Positions 25,928 to 34,392 of a stretch of DNA of 64,000 nt are shown in pieces. Under the pieces are notes generated by a model. It saw only the letters and a program-made list of their open reading frames with translations. It was not told the origin of the DNA and ran no database searches. The stretch comes from Sporodiniella umbellata. Taxonomy: Eukaryota; Mucoromycota; Mucoromycetes; Mucorales; Rhizopodaceae. Each line of letters starts with the position of its first letter. Position 1 is the first letter of the stretch. Position numbers and translations under genes: made by a program. The stretch is taken from assembly GCA_025677835.1 (NCBI GenBank), contig JAIXMR010000004.1:1-64000 (forward strand), read 5' to 3'.

Positions 25928-26125
25928 TCGTCGGCACTTGTCGAATAGAGTAAAACAAAGAGTCTGGAAATTGTTTCTGTTTAAAGGAAAACAACAGTAG
26001 TGAAAGGGAAATGTTTCTATAAGGAGGGAATGGAAATAAATAGCCAAAAAAAAAAAAAAAAAAAAAAGGATAAGCAATTGTCAATCCATTATTTCACTCT
26101 ATTCTTTTCTTGTTTATACTAGCAT
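25760..26125. other. Convergent intergenic region with microsatellite
   Basis: It separates the convergent 3' ends of the basic-protein and AcuK-like genes. It contains the AAT/TAA repeat and an A run at about 26046-26067. No gene is supported; both strands show only low-complexity ORFs. Confidence 0.6.
25869..25923 (+). repeat. (AAT)n trinucleotide microsatellite
   Basis: Nearly perfect AAT/TAA repeat of about 55 bp with two early GTA interruptions. It lies in the convergent intergenic space, so length change would not alter a protein. Confidence 0.95.
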
Positions 26126-26671
26126 TTAACTTAATATGGGCAAGAACTAGGTTGAGATTAGTGTATGCAGGTGGTTTTGGAAAGACTTACGTTGCCTACG
26201 ATGACACTTGGTAGATCAAAGATATCTCTTTTGATAGTAAAACAAAAGGTACAAGGGACAACACGTTTTGTCGGGCTCATTAGAATGCATGTACTGTAAA
26301 CAGCTGAATCTGTGTTATCAAATGCATGCAGAGCATATTTTTCCCAATACTCTACTGCCGAGGGGTTGCTCATCAACTAACACAGAGTAAGAACAAACCT
26401 CCGTTTTAAAAAGCCGCAAGGGTTGTTTACCTCATAAACATAAGTCTTTTTACTCAGCAAGGTCTCTCTAGACCATTGGGTGAGTAAAGAGAATTCTTTG
26501 CCTACCAAAGCAATTTCACCTGTTCTACGCCAGACGACGGTTGGTGTGCCTGAATAACTGATCAATTTTTCATACTCCTATAGTTTTTTTTTTTTTTTTT
26601 TTTTTTTTTGGGTTGTTTTTGTTGTTGAGTTTTCCATATAATATTATTATTTTTTTTTTTTTTTTATATGT

Positions 26672-26708
<37 letters not shown>

Positions 26709-28005
26709 TCCTTTTGCAATGCCTACATTTGAAATTTTACCAATAAAGTTCTTTGTAAACATTTCTCTGTGAATACTAAATCGTCCTCTGTTAAATTCAT
26801 CATGGATGCTAATACAGAAGGTCTAAAAAGCGCCAGCGCTCGACTGATTCTCATCAGATCCTCTCTTCCCATCCTATTGTGAAACTAAGAGAGAGAGCGA
26901 ATGCGATAAGAAGGCTTACCTTGATTTAACGTAATTGATGAGATAGTGGTACCCGTCTGCATAACTAAAAGGTTTGGTAGCACTTGCATAAGCCATTTCA
27001 GGGGTCATTGTCTGACTTTTTCTTTTGGCGGGCGGGGTGGATTTGTTGGGACTAGCGACCTTGGCTACGACAGCCCCTTCCCCAAAAGCAGAGAGCGAGG
27101 AAGTACCGGAGGCTGAGACCTGGGTGGTGTTCAAACTACAGGAAGCCATGGTGGGGCGTTTGGTCTTGGTTTCTTTCTCGTGCATGTAAGGTGAGCGATT
27201 GGCTACACTCTGAACCAACTCGGTCGTATTATGGTTTGCCAGAAATGAACTGTCACCTCGCAACATACTGACGTTGTCCACCATGGGCGAAGGAGCCCAT
27301 AGACCGTTTAATTGCTGTACGTTGGGTGCAGGATCGGAGCCCGTGTCGATCAAAGGGGATCCCAACATGTTGGATAGAATCGAATACTCTAGATTGGTTG
27401 CATTCGCTCCAAATCCATAATTGTAATTCTCCAAAGGAAGTAAACTGTCTACAGAAAAAAAAAAAAAAGTCAATAAACGTAGTGTGTTCCGAAGCCCTAC
27501 TTGAATTCATAAAGCTCTGTGTTTGATAGTCGTTGGAACTCGTATCGCCTTGACCAAAGGGGCTGATTGGAGTAGAAACGGATGTTTGTGGACTGTATGC
27601 TCCTGTCGATGTATTGGCGTTATCTAAAGAAAAAGAGTTGAATCAAACCATTAGAATAAAAAGAAGCAGACAAAGCCTTGGTTACCGTCGACATCCTGTA
27701 GATACTTTGCTTTCTTTCTTGCACCGTCTGTACAAGTCGTCGATAAGTTTCTCTTAATACATCGTTGACAAGGCCGGGCTACAAATAAAAAGTTAGACTA
27801 GTATTTTGAAAAGTATTCCTCTAAAAGTTGGTTTGAATCCATACTATCATCACAAGTCAGATGGGCCTATCCATGGAAAACGATGAGTCATTTTCAAAAC
27901 TTTGAACACAGTCAAAGGTGCTTTTACCTTTTGACAGTGTATACAAGCTCTTGCAGCCTTCTTCTTTCTAGGCCCCGTTGCCGACTTTGCCTGATCTTGT
28001 TTCAT
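26126..28005 (-). CDS. AcuK/Ert1-like Zn2Cys6 transcription factor with PAS domain
   Basis: Member of the fungal gluconeogenesis-activator group (AcuK, AcuM, Ert1). The Zn2Cys6 cluster is assembled over three exons: [29 protein letters not shown]. It is followed by [13 protein letters not shown], a signature of this group. A long Ser/Thr-rich middle follows, then [20 protein letters not shown], and a PAS-type domain ([20 protein letters not shown], then [16 protein letters not shown]). The last exon is tiny and ends VGN-FLPILS-stop, matching the family C-terminus. Introns are short except one of about 175 nt around 26580-26710 filled with homopolymers. A T39 run on the sense strand (28064-28102) lies 59 nt before the ATG. 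Family role: activating gluconeogenic genes; specific targets here are unknown. Confidence 0.88.
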
Positions 28006-28063
28006 TGAAATAAGATGTAAGTCTAGAGTCGATTTCTTTGGGTGATGCGGAGAAAAAATAGAG

Positions 28064-28106
<43 letters not shown>

Positions 28107-28352
28107 GATTACAGTTTCAAGTTGAAGCCAAATCAAAGTCCGGCTTAAATAACAAAACTGGAAATGATGGTTGCAAGCCAAAAGAAAATCTCTTTGTAGA
28201 TCAGGTAAAAGTGATTAAAAGGGGGGGAATATTCCAGACTTTATTTTTTTAAAAGGATTTTTTTTTTTTTGAGTGTGTTATATCAAAGTCTAATTAAAAT
28301 GGAATGAATCATCTTCTTATTAAGTAAAATACACTGTAGAGAATTGTGCTGC
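28006..28352. other. Intergenic region with A39 homopolymer
   Basis: The 5' flank of the AcuK-like gene and 3' flank of the secreted repeat gene. The A run at 28064-28102 is the longest homopolymer I counted in the window. No other gene is seen. Confidence 0.7.
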
Positions 28353-29393
28353 TTAACAGTCTTCACCGTTATCGTTGTCATTGTTGTCTTGGTCTTGTTC
28401 ATCATCGCAGTCTTCATCGTCGCCACCCTTGTTACCGCCTTTGTCGCCACCCTTGTTACCGCCTTTGTCGCCACCCTTGTTACCGCCTTTGTCACCACCT
28501 TTGTTACCACCTTTGTTACCACCTTTGTCACCACCTTTGTTACCACCTTTGTCTTCATCATCGCAGTCTTCATCGTCGTCCTTGTTACCGCCGTTGTTAC
28601 CACCATTGTTACCACCGTTGTTACCACCGTTGTTACCACCGTTGTTACCACCGTTGTTGCCTTCTTCGCATTTGGCACAGTCACTGCCGCCCTTGCCGCC
28701 TCCGAGCAAGCCACCGAGGAGACCACCATCACCGAGCAAACCGCCCTTGCCTGCATCGGAAGCGACATTGGCATTGTTCAAGACGTTTGTGACGGCAATG
28801 TCTTTACCGAGGTTTTTAGCAACATTGTGAGCATCGACGTTGGTATCCTCGAGGGTGACAAGACGTTTGCGCAAGACATGAAGATCGTTGACGTCGTCAG
28901 TGACGGCAATGTCTTTACCGAGGTTTTTAGCGACATCGTGGGCATCGACGTTGGTATCCTCGAGGGTGACAAGACGTTTGCGCAAGACATGAAGATCGTT
29001 GACGTCGTCAGTGACGGCAATGTCTTTACCGAGGTTTTTAGCGACATCGTGGGCATCGACGTTGGTATCCTTGAGGGTGATAAGACGTTTGCTCAAGACG
29101 TTGGCACCGTCTGCGACTTTATCGATGGCCAAATCTTGGAGGGCGTCCTTGAGAACACCTGTAGCGTGTACATGGGTATCAGAGACGTCGACAGTATCAG
29201 CACGTTTAAGGACTTTGAGGTTTTTGGCCACATCGTTCACCTTCAGACCCTGGAGAGCGTTTTTGGCTACACCACAAAGATTGACCTTGGTGTTTTTGGC
29301 AGTGACAAGATCACGACGTTGGGGAAGTGCAGCAGCATCAACAGTCAAAGCCAACCAGGCAGCAGCAACCAAAGTAAGAGAGATGAACTTCAT
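28353..29393 (-). CDS. Secreted Kex2-type repeat precursor with Gly/Asn/Lys/Asp tail
   Basis: Intronless 346-residue protein, family not recognised. An N-terminal signal peptide (MKFISLTLVAAAWLALTVDA) is followed by QRR and then five related units of about 37 residues. Units 1-4 (residues 28-64, 65-103, 104-140, 141-177) each end in Lys-Arg (VLKR, VLSKR, VLRKR, VLRKR), which is the Kex2 consensus. Unit 5 degenerates without a dibasic site. Units 3-5 share DTNVDAH-(D/N)-VAKNLGKDIAV. The second half holds GLLGGLLGGG, a GGNN array, a GGNKGGDK array, and acidic-Cys clusters (DEDCDDE twice, final GEDC). The architecture matches fungal Kex2-processed repeat proteins, whose products include hormones and surface-active peptides; function here is unknown. 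A tail of this composition could also fit a wall or cation-binding role. Confidence 0.85.
   Translation of the reverse strand: MKFISLTLVAAAWLALTVDAAALPQRRDLVTAKNTKVNLCGVAKNALQGLKVNDVAKNLKVLKRADTVDVSDTHVHATGVLKDALQDLAIDKVADGANVLSKRLITLKDTNVDAHDVAKNLGKDIAVTDDVNDLHVLRKRLVTLEDTNVDAHDVAKNLGKDIAVTDDVNDLHVLRKRLVTLEDTNVDAHNVAKNLGKDIAVTNVLNNANVASDAGKGGLLGDGGLLGGLLGGGKGGSDCAKCEEGNNGGNNGGNNGGNNGGNNGGNNGGNKDDDEDCDDEDKGGNKGGDKGGNKGGNKGGDKGGNKGGDKGGNKGGDKGGNKGGDDEDCDDEQDQDNNDNDNGEDC
28380..28670 (-). repeat. Low-complexity GGN / GGNKGGDK coding array
   Basis: Short-period triplet-type repeats encode the C-terminal half of the secreted precursor: a GGN-type block (about 28590-28660) and a GGNKGGDK block (about 28425-28560), separated by an acidic-Cys cluster. 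The antisense strand is open over the whole gene because of this periodic composition. Confidence 0.9.
28752..29084 (-). repeat. 111-bp tandem coding repeat
   Basis: Three tandem copies of a 111-bp unit (28974-29084, 28863-28973, and the diverging copy below 28862) encode units 3-5 of the secreted precursor. Copies two and three are nearly identical at the nucleotide level over their first two thirds. Units 1 and 2 of the protein are older, diverged members. Confidence 0.93.
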
Positions 29394-30364
29394 AGTAGTG
29401 AATGTGTTTGTAAAGAAACTGTTGTGTAATAAAGAAAAAACAAAAAGTGATTCTTGATCTCTTTTATATCCTTTTTTTTTTTTACTCTTTTTTTTTTTTT
29501 TTTCGAAAAACAGAACGCGCTCCTGAAAAAAGAAGATCTCTTTAAGAAATGAAGGATCATCCCCCTTCTTATTCGTCTGTTTATCGAATGTTAGTTTAAA
29601 AAAAAAAAAAAAACAAACTTCACTTTGAGAATAGGAGAAGGATCAAAACAAGAACTCTTTTTTTAGTCTCTTGCTATGGCCATCTCTCTTTTTTTTTTTT
29701 TTTTCTTGATCTTCTCCTATTTCCCCTTCTGTTTTCAAACGATTGACAGCAAGAAATAGGAGAGGACAATCCTCGGAGTTCTGATAGGGCTTGCCATTGA
29801 TCTTCCCCCTTTTTTTAAGATTCCCCTTGACGTCTAAAAAACATACCAATCAAAATCTCTCCTCATCCATTTATACAAAACAAGATTTTTATTTCATTCT
29901 CCCTCCTCCAAAAGGGTGACGTCGTTGCTGAGGTTCCACCGAGCGATTCGGAGAAAAGAACATTCAAAGGTAACATCCGAAATAGAAGATTCAGTGTGAG
30001 AAAAAAAAAAAAAAAAAAAAAAATAAAGAAACTTGGTTGTATTGCCAGTGTTTATTTTAGATAGGAAACAGAATGGGATATTATTTTCTATGTTATTTAT
30101 TGAATGGATTGTTTTTTTTTTTTAAAAAAAAAAAAAAAAAAGGGGGGGGGGATTAAGGTGTTGAACGGTATAAGTGTTTTTTTTTTTTTTTTTTTTTTTT
30201 TTTTCTTCATTTTCTTCATTTTTTTCAATTTTTTCAATTTTTTCAATTTTTTTTTTTTTTTTTTTTTTTTTATAGTTTTTTAAAAGGTGAGGATGTATAA
30301 ATAAGGATTCCAGAAAACAGATGTGTGTTGAACATATATATTTACAAAGGTAGAAAAGAGAGGG
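29394..30364. other. Intergenic region upstream of the secreted precursor
   Basis: No gene seen. A CRE-like TGACGTCG lies at 29917-29924, about 525 bp before the precursor start codon. Several T/A runs occur (about 30001-30023, 30121-30139, 30175-30204, 30247-30270), and a G8 run lies next to one of them. The distal end is the 3' flank of the GATA gene. Confidence 0.55.
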
Positions 30365-31279
30365 CTATTCTTGAGGGATCAAAATGGAACGCAAGATAGC
30401 ACATCGACGCTCGAGCATACCCAAGAAAGAGTACATTTGTTGAGTGTTCATACGACTCAAGAGGGTTTTGAAACGACTGTCATCGATTTCAGCCCATTCT
30501 TTGGATTGGGCGAGTGGATGAGGTGGTTGTGGGGTGGGTGTTTCGATATGCAGCTTCGTGGTTGGGCGGGAGTCCGAGAGAAGAGAAGAAGAACGACGAC
30601 GTTTTTCGCCAGCGAAAGAGGTCGATGGGGGTTGACAGGTGTCACAGAGCCAGAGATCGTTGACTTTTTGTACTGGCTTGGTTTGTTCACACTGTGTACA
30701 GCTGGAGGGTTCTTCTTTCTGTGTAGGCGTCGGTTGCTTCTGACGGACGTGAAGAGGACGATGGGAGCCGTACTGCTTATAGTAAAGACCACAGGCATTA
30801 CAGAGCGAATGGGCACGGTCGGGTGTACGTCGCCAGAGAGGGGTCTTGGTCACGTGACAGTTAAAACACTCCAATTGACGCGGGGGACGATAGGATTTCC
30901 CTTTGGCCTTGGTAGAAGCGCCTGTGGTTTCTGAACAACTGAGGAGGGTAGTTTCGGCCGCCGGCTGGTTCTTTTGCGCCTCTTCTTCAAATTTAACAAA
31001 CTGGTCAAAGTTTTCTGCCGGTGGCTGTTCGTACATGGCAGCCAACGACTGAAGCACTGAGAGTGGCAGACTCTGGAGCATGGATGGGTCGATCGAAAGC
31101 TGGGGTGGCTGCTGTTGAGGATGGGTCTCAGGGCTATCCACCGAATCCGTAGAAGAAGCGGGTGAAGGAAAGTTGGTTTCAGCCACGGGTGAAAGGGGGT
31201 CTTGCAAGAAATTAGATAAAAGGTGGTCTTTTCCAAACATATCAGAGGACATGAGCATATAGTCTTCAGCGTCGGCCAT
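30365..31279 (-). CDS. GATA-type zinc-finger transcription factor
   Basis: Intronless 304-residue protein. A single canonical GATA finger (CFNCHVTKTPLWRR, then CNACGLYYKQYG) lies at about residues 136-162 with the basic tail HRPLHVRQK. About 30 residues further is a second CxxC-13-CxxC knuckle (CTQCEQTKPV, then WLCDTC) that is not a GATA finger. The N-terminal part is acidic and rich in Pro/Ser/Gln (HPQQQPPQ) like an activation region, and the C-terminus ends in a helical segment (MNTQQMYSFLGMLERR). The finger has the 17-residue loop of the nitrogen, iron or light GATA class; which one cannot be said. A CCAAT cluster lies 530-640 bp upstream. Confidence 0.88.
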   Translation of the reverse strand: MADAEDYMLMSSDMFGKDHLLSNFLQDPLSPVAETNFPSPASSTDSVDSPETHPQQQPPQLSIDPSMLQSLPLSVLQSLAAMYEQPPAENFDQFVKFEEEAQKNQPAAETTLLSCSETTGASTKAKGKSYRPPRQLECFNCHVTKTPLWRRTPDRAHSLCNACGLYYKQYGSHRPLHVRQKQPTPTQKEEPSSCTQCEQTKPVQKVNDLWLCDTCQPPSTSFAGEKRRRSSSLLSDSRPTTKLHIETPTPQPPHPLAQSKEWAEIDDSRFKTLLSRMNTQQMYSFLGMLERRCAILRSILIPQE

Positions 31280-31659
31280 TCAAGTAACAATCAAGGGGTG
31301 GGGGATGGGTTTAATCTCTCTCTCTCTCTCACTCACACACAGACAGAGCTGTTGTTGTTGTTGTTGTTGTTCTGTAGTGGTGGTGGTGGTGGTAATAAGA
31401 AAAAAAGGAAAAAAAAAAAAAAAAATAAATAAAAAAGAAAAGGCTTGCTTCTTATTTAGCTTCGGGACGCTATTTGTACTAGCGTAATACACCGATTTAA
31501 TTCACGACGATACACACCTGAATACGAAAACAAGGGTAATCCGTTCAACAAAAAAAAAGACCTTTTGTCACTATCGATCTAAACCGTACACTGCTTTTTA
31601 TTTATTTATTTCTTTTTTCTTTTTTTTCTTGTCTATTTCTTTCTTTCTCTTTGTTTATC

Positions 31660-31691
<32 letters not shown>

Positions 31692-31809
31692 ACCCGAGAA
31701 TGACTCACCTACATAAATCCACGCGCATAGACTGCTCACTCTAGTGGCTATTCAATCGGTTGAGTATCGAATCACACTTTTTTTTTTTTGGGGAGGGAAT
31801 CTCCACAGC

Positions 31810-31920
31810 CCAATCGCTCGTCAAGATCTGACGGGGTTTTCAACCGTCATCTCTGACAAGCTTGATTGGGCCAATCCTAGAGGGTGATTGGTTGGTCTGT
31901 CCATTATGGCAACTACCAAT
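31810..31920. promoter_or_regulatory. Cluster of five CCAAT boxes
   Basis: CCAAT or its complement occurs at 31810-31814, 31865-31869, 31871-31875, 31887-31891 and 31916-31920. The second and third form a palindrome, GATTGGGCCAATC. CCAAT is the binding site of the Hap/CBF complex. The cluster lies 531-641 bp upstream of the GATA factor start codon, the nearest gene start. Binding is inferred from sequence only. Confidence 0.55.
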
Positions 31921-32007
31921 CATACCCTCTCGTCCAACTACGTATGTCTTATATTTAGCGGTTTCGAAATGATTAAGGTTTCGTACTACTAAACCAACGA
32001 GCAGTCC

Positions 32008-32010
<3 letters not shown>

Positions 32011-32049
<39 letters not shown>
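32011..32049 (+). repeat. (TC)n microsatellite
   Basis: Perfect TC dinucleotide repeat of 39 bp in the intergenic region upstream of the GATA gene. Confidence 0.95.
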
Positions 32050-32053
<4 letters not shown>

Positions 32054-32640
32054 CTGCTAAAACATGACGAAAGAAATAAATCATCTTTTTTTTTTTTTTT
32101 TTTTGCAAAGTCCCTAACAGACAGGTACGCTTGTTTGGTCTTAAAACAAACTCTTAGACATTCACTCAATTTGAACGGGTCTCAAAAGAGAGAGAAAATA
32201 AAAAAAAGAAATATAGCCAAGGTTCTATTTTGAGAGAGAGAGAGAGAGAGAGGGGGGGGAAATAAGGTCCGACAGCCATCCTTCTCCTTTAAAAAAAAGA
32301 AAGAGAAAGAAAAACACCCTCTTTTATATATCAAAAGAGGTTACAATCTTGGTTTCGTTTTGCTTTGGGATCGACCCAAGCATGAGATGAGATGGTTCTT
32401 TATGGATCAGACCAAGACGCAACAAAAGACCCAATCATATCCATTTGACTCGGTCCACATGATGATTCCTAATAAAAGCCTATCTCCAGCTGTGTACAGG
32501 CTCAGGTTAGACAAGACTGACTCATCTCAGTTCAAGAGAAGCTTTCAGGGTTTAAATGCGGTCCACCACCCAGGCGGATGGTTTAGCCGTCTTAGGGTGC
32601 CGGTCCGGACATGTCTGGGTTTGTTTTTTATTGGATGCAT

Positions 32641-33831
32641 TTATTTTCCGCACGTTGAAGGTGAGGGTGAAGTTTTGGCAATATGGTCTCTGGCTCGTTT
32701 ACCGCCTCCAGCCTAAAAACATCAGGTCAATACGCCGCCAGTCGTTTTGCGAGAAAACTACCTGAACTACTTTAGAAATCCATCGTTCCATCACACCTCG
32801 ATCGTTCTCACACCATTCGACCGTCCATCGTTCACCGTTCTCAAAGGTGTCCATGTCTACCCAGTTGCCAAACACCGGTCGATGATCCAAAGGCACCTTG
32901 CGTCCAGAAGCGGTCGTAATCGATACAATCTTACGCGTTCGAAAGGTCGCGATAATATGTATCTTTTCTGCTAATGAAATCCCCGTTTCAGACGGTATCA
33001 CATCAATCCATACTCGGTGTTCTTTATTAATCGATTGAACCGTGATTTGTTTGGTCATCTCTAGCAATTCTTTTTCAATAAAGAGAAAAAAAAAAAAAAA
33101 AAAACAAAAAACAAAAACAAAAAACAGATGGATAAAAATAAAGGAAAAATAAATAAAAAAAAAAAAAGGTCTTTTCTTATTTTTCCTAATTTTTCCTAAT
33201 CTTAAAAAAAAAAAAAAGCTTACTTTCAGTTTTGACGGGTTCTTTTTTGGTTTCTAACGGTGGATCTGATAATGTCACTGTATGATCTGGCGCTGAATGA
33301 GTCTGAGCTGATGGGGGGTGTTCTATGGATGTGGGATATGGATAGTCTACAGCCGGAGGATAGTTTACAGCTGGAGGATAGTCTACAGCCGGAGGATAGT
33401 TTACAGCCGGAAGAGGGTCTACAGCCGAATAGGGGTAGCCGTAATAAGGTGGTGCCTGTGCTGTCATCTCGGCTGAATGAAAACTAGGCTGAGTATAAGG
33501 CGGCTGGAAATAGCCTGAGCCTTGATGATAGTGCGGATACACCGGCTCGTTAGGCTCTTGAGGCAATGGCTTTCGCATCACGGGCGCTGACTGACGTCGG
33601 ATGGCTGCCTCTTGTACGAGTTGTGCATGACGGGGCTTGGCTGACATCTTCCAGGTCTCTTGTTCTTTTTTGCCTTTCCACTGCTGGGTTGTCTTCCATC
33701 CTTCACTCATACGTGCTTTGTTGTGTAGGTGGGGGGTATAAGGCTTGGTAGACTTTTAGCTTGATTCGGAAACATAATTCGTTTACCTCGATCACGTTGG
33801 ATTGATAATGGGCAGGGGCAACGTGCTCCAT
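32641..33831 (-). CDS. Proline/tyrosine-rich protein, unknown function
   Basis: Three or four exons join in frame. The N-terminal exon begins MEHVAPAHYQSNVIE (start 33831) and splices to an exon reading PYTPHLHNKARMSEGW. Next comes a Pro/Tyr-rich segment with a short tandem PPAVNYPPAVDY repeat (near 33370). After an intron at about 33070-33219, a compact domain follows (LLEMTKQITVQSINKEHRVW, then PVFGNWVDMDTFENGERWTV). The 3' end is uncertain: the open frame stops at 32699 (LGWRR), but a good GT...TTTTTAG intron would extend it to 32641 (ending STCGK). No family recognised. The repeat suggests a flexible scaffold; the C-terminal domain looks folded. Confidence 0.6.
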
Positions 33832-34392
33832 AGATAAAATAAGCACCAAGAAAATAAAATAAAAGAAAAAGAACCTCAAACTAAAAATGTAAAGGAAATA
33901 TATTTTTTTTAAAAAAAAAAAAGGGACGTTCTCTGAGATTTAAAAGAAAACAGACATCCAAAATAAGATTTTCTTACAGTCAATTCAACAACCAGCCAAT
34001 CAAAATCAATGTCACACACCCATGGCATACTTTCAGAAAACAAAGTCGCCTGTTTAGAAATCTTGACTTTGCGTCAATGCTTGATACAACCTATGACTTG
34101 TATGGTCACAGTTGATTGACTCTGACTTTTTTTTTTTTTTTTTTTTTAAAAATGCTGGCATTCATACATCAGCTCACGGTGGTTGGATACCCTTTGCCGC
34201 TTACCGAATCCATCTGTCCAGTGCGAATGTGACCGCCGAACCGTTGCGTTACGGACCATTGATTTTTCCCCCTCACCGAAAAAAGCAGGTACATGGGGTG
34301 TGTCTAGCGAGCATAAAATCTGAAGCTAATTTTAAACAACGTTGTACATCTTAATTGCTCTTTTCTTTTTATTTTTTTTTTATTTTTTTTGT
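33832..34392. other. Divergent intergenic region before the IML2 gene
   Basis: It separates the starts of the Pro/Tyr-rich gene and IML2. Two exon-like segments (34009-34087 and 34160-34289) could be spliced in frame onto the IML2 frame; they are described as a finding and not called. Confidence 0.5.

Larger units (their letters stand above)
31280..32640. other. Intergenic region with simple repeats and regulatory cluster
   Basis: The 5' flank of the GATA gene. It contains TC, GTT, TGG, CT and GA simple repeats, an A run of about 30 at 31659-31688, and the CCAAT cluster described separately. A 118-codon ORF on the plus strand (32360-32716) overlaps the 3' end of the next gene and shows no domain, so it is not called. 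Confidence 0.55.

Noticed and set aside
28344..29429. 361-codon plus-strand ORF covering the secreted precursor gene
   Set aside because: It is the exact antisense of a gene with signal peptide, dibasic sites and repeat units. It is open only because the repeats and triplet-type arrays lack stops in that frame; its protein is a Val/Thr-rich low-complexity string.
30371..30934. 187-codon plus-strand ORF opposite the GATA gene
   Set aside because: Shadow of the GATA zinc-finger coding strand.
32360..32716. 118-codon plus-strand ORF overlapping the end of the Pro/Tyr-rich gene
   Set aside because: It begins with TTG, has no recognisable motif, and overlaps supported coding sequence on the other strand.
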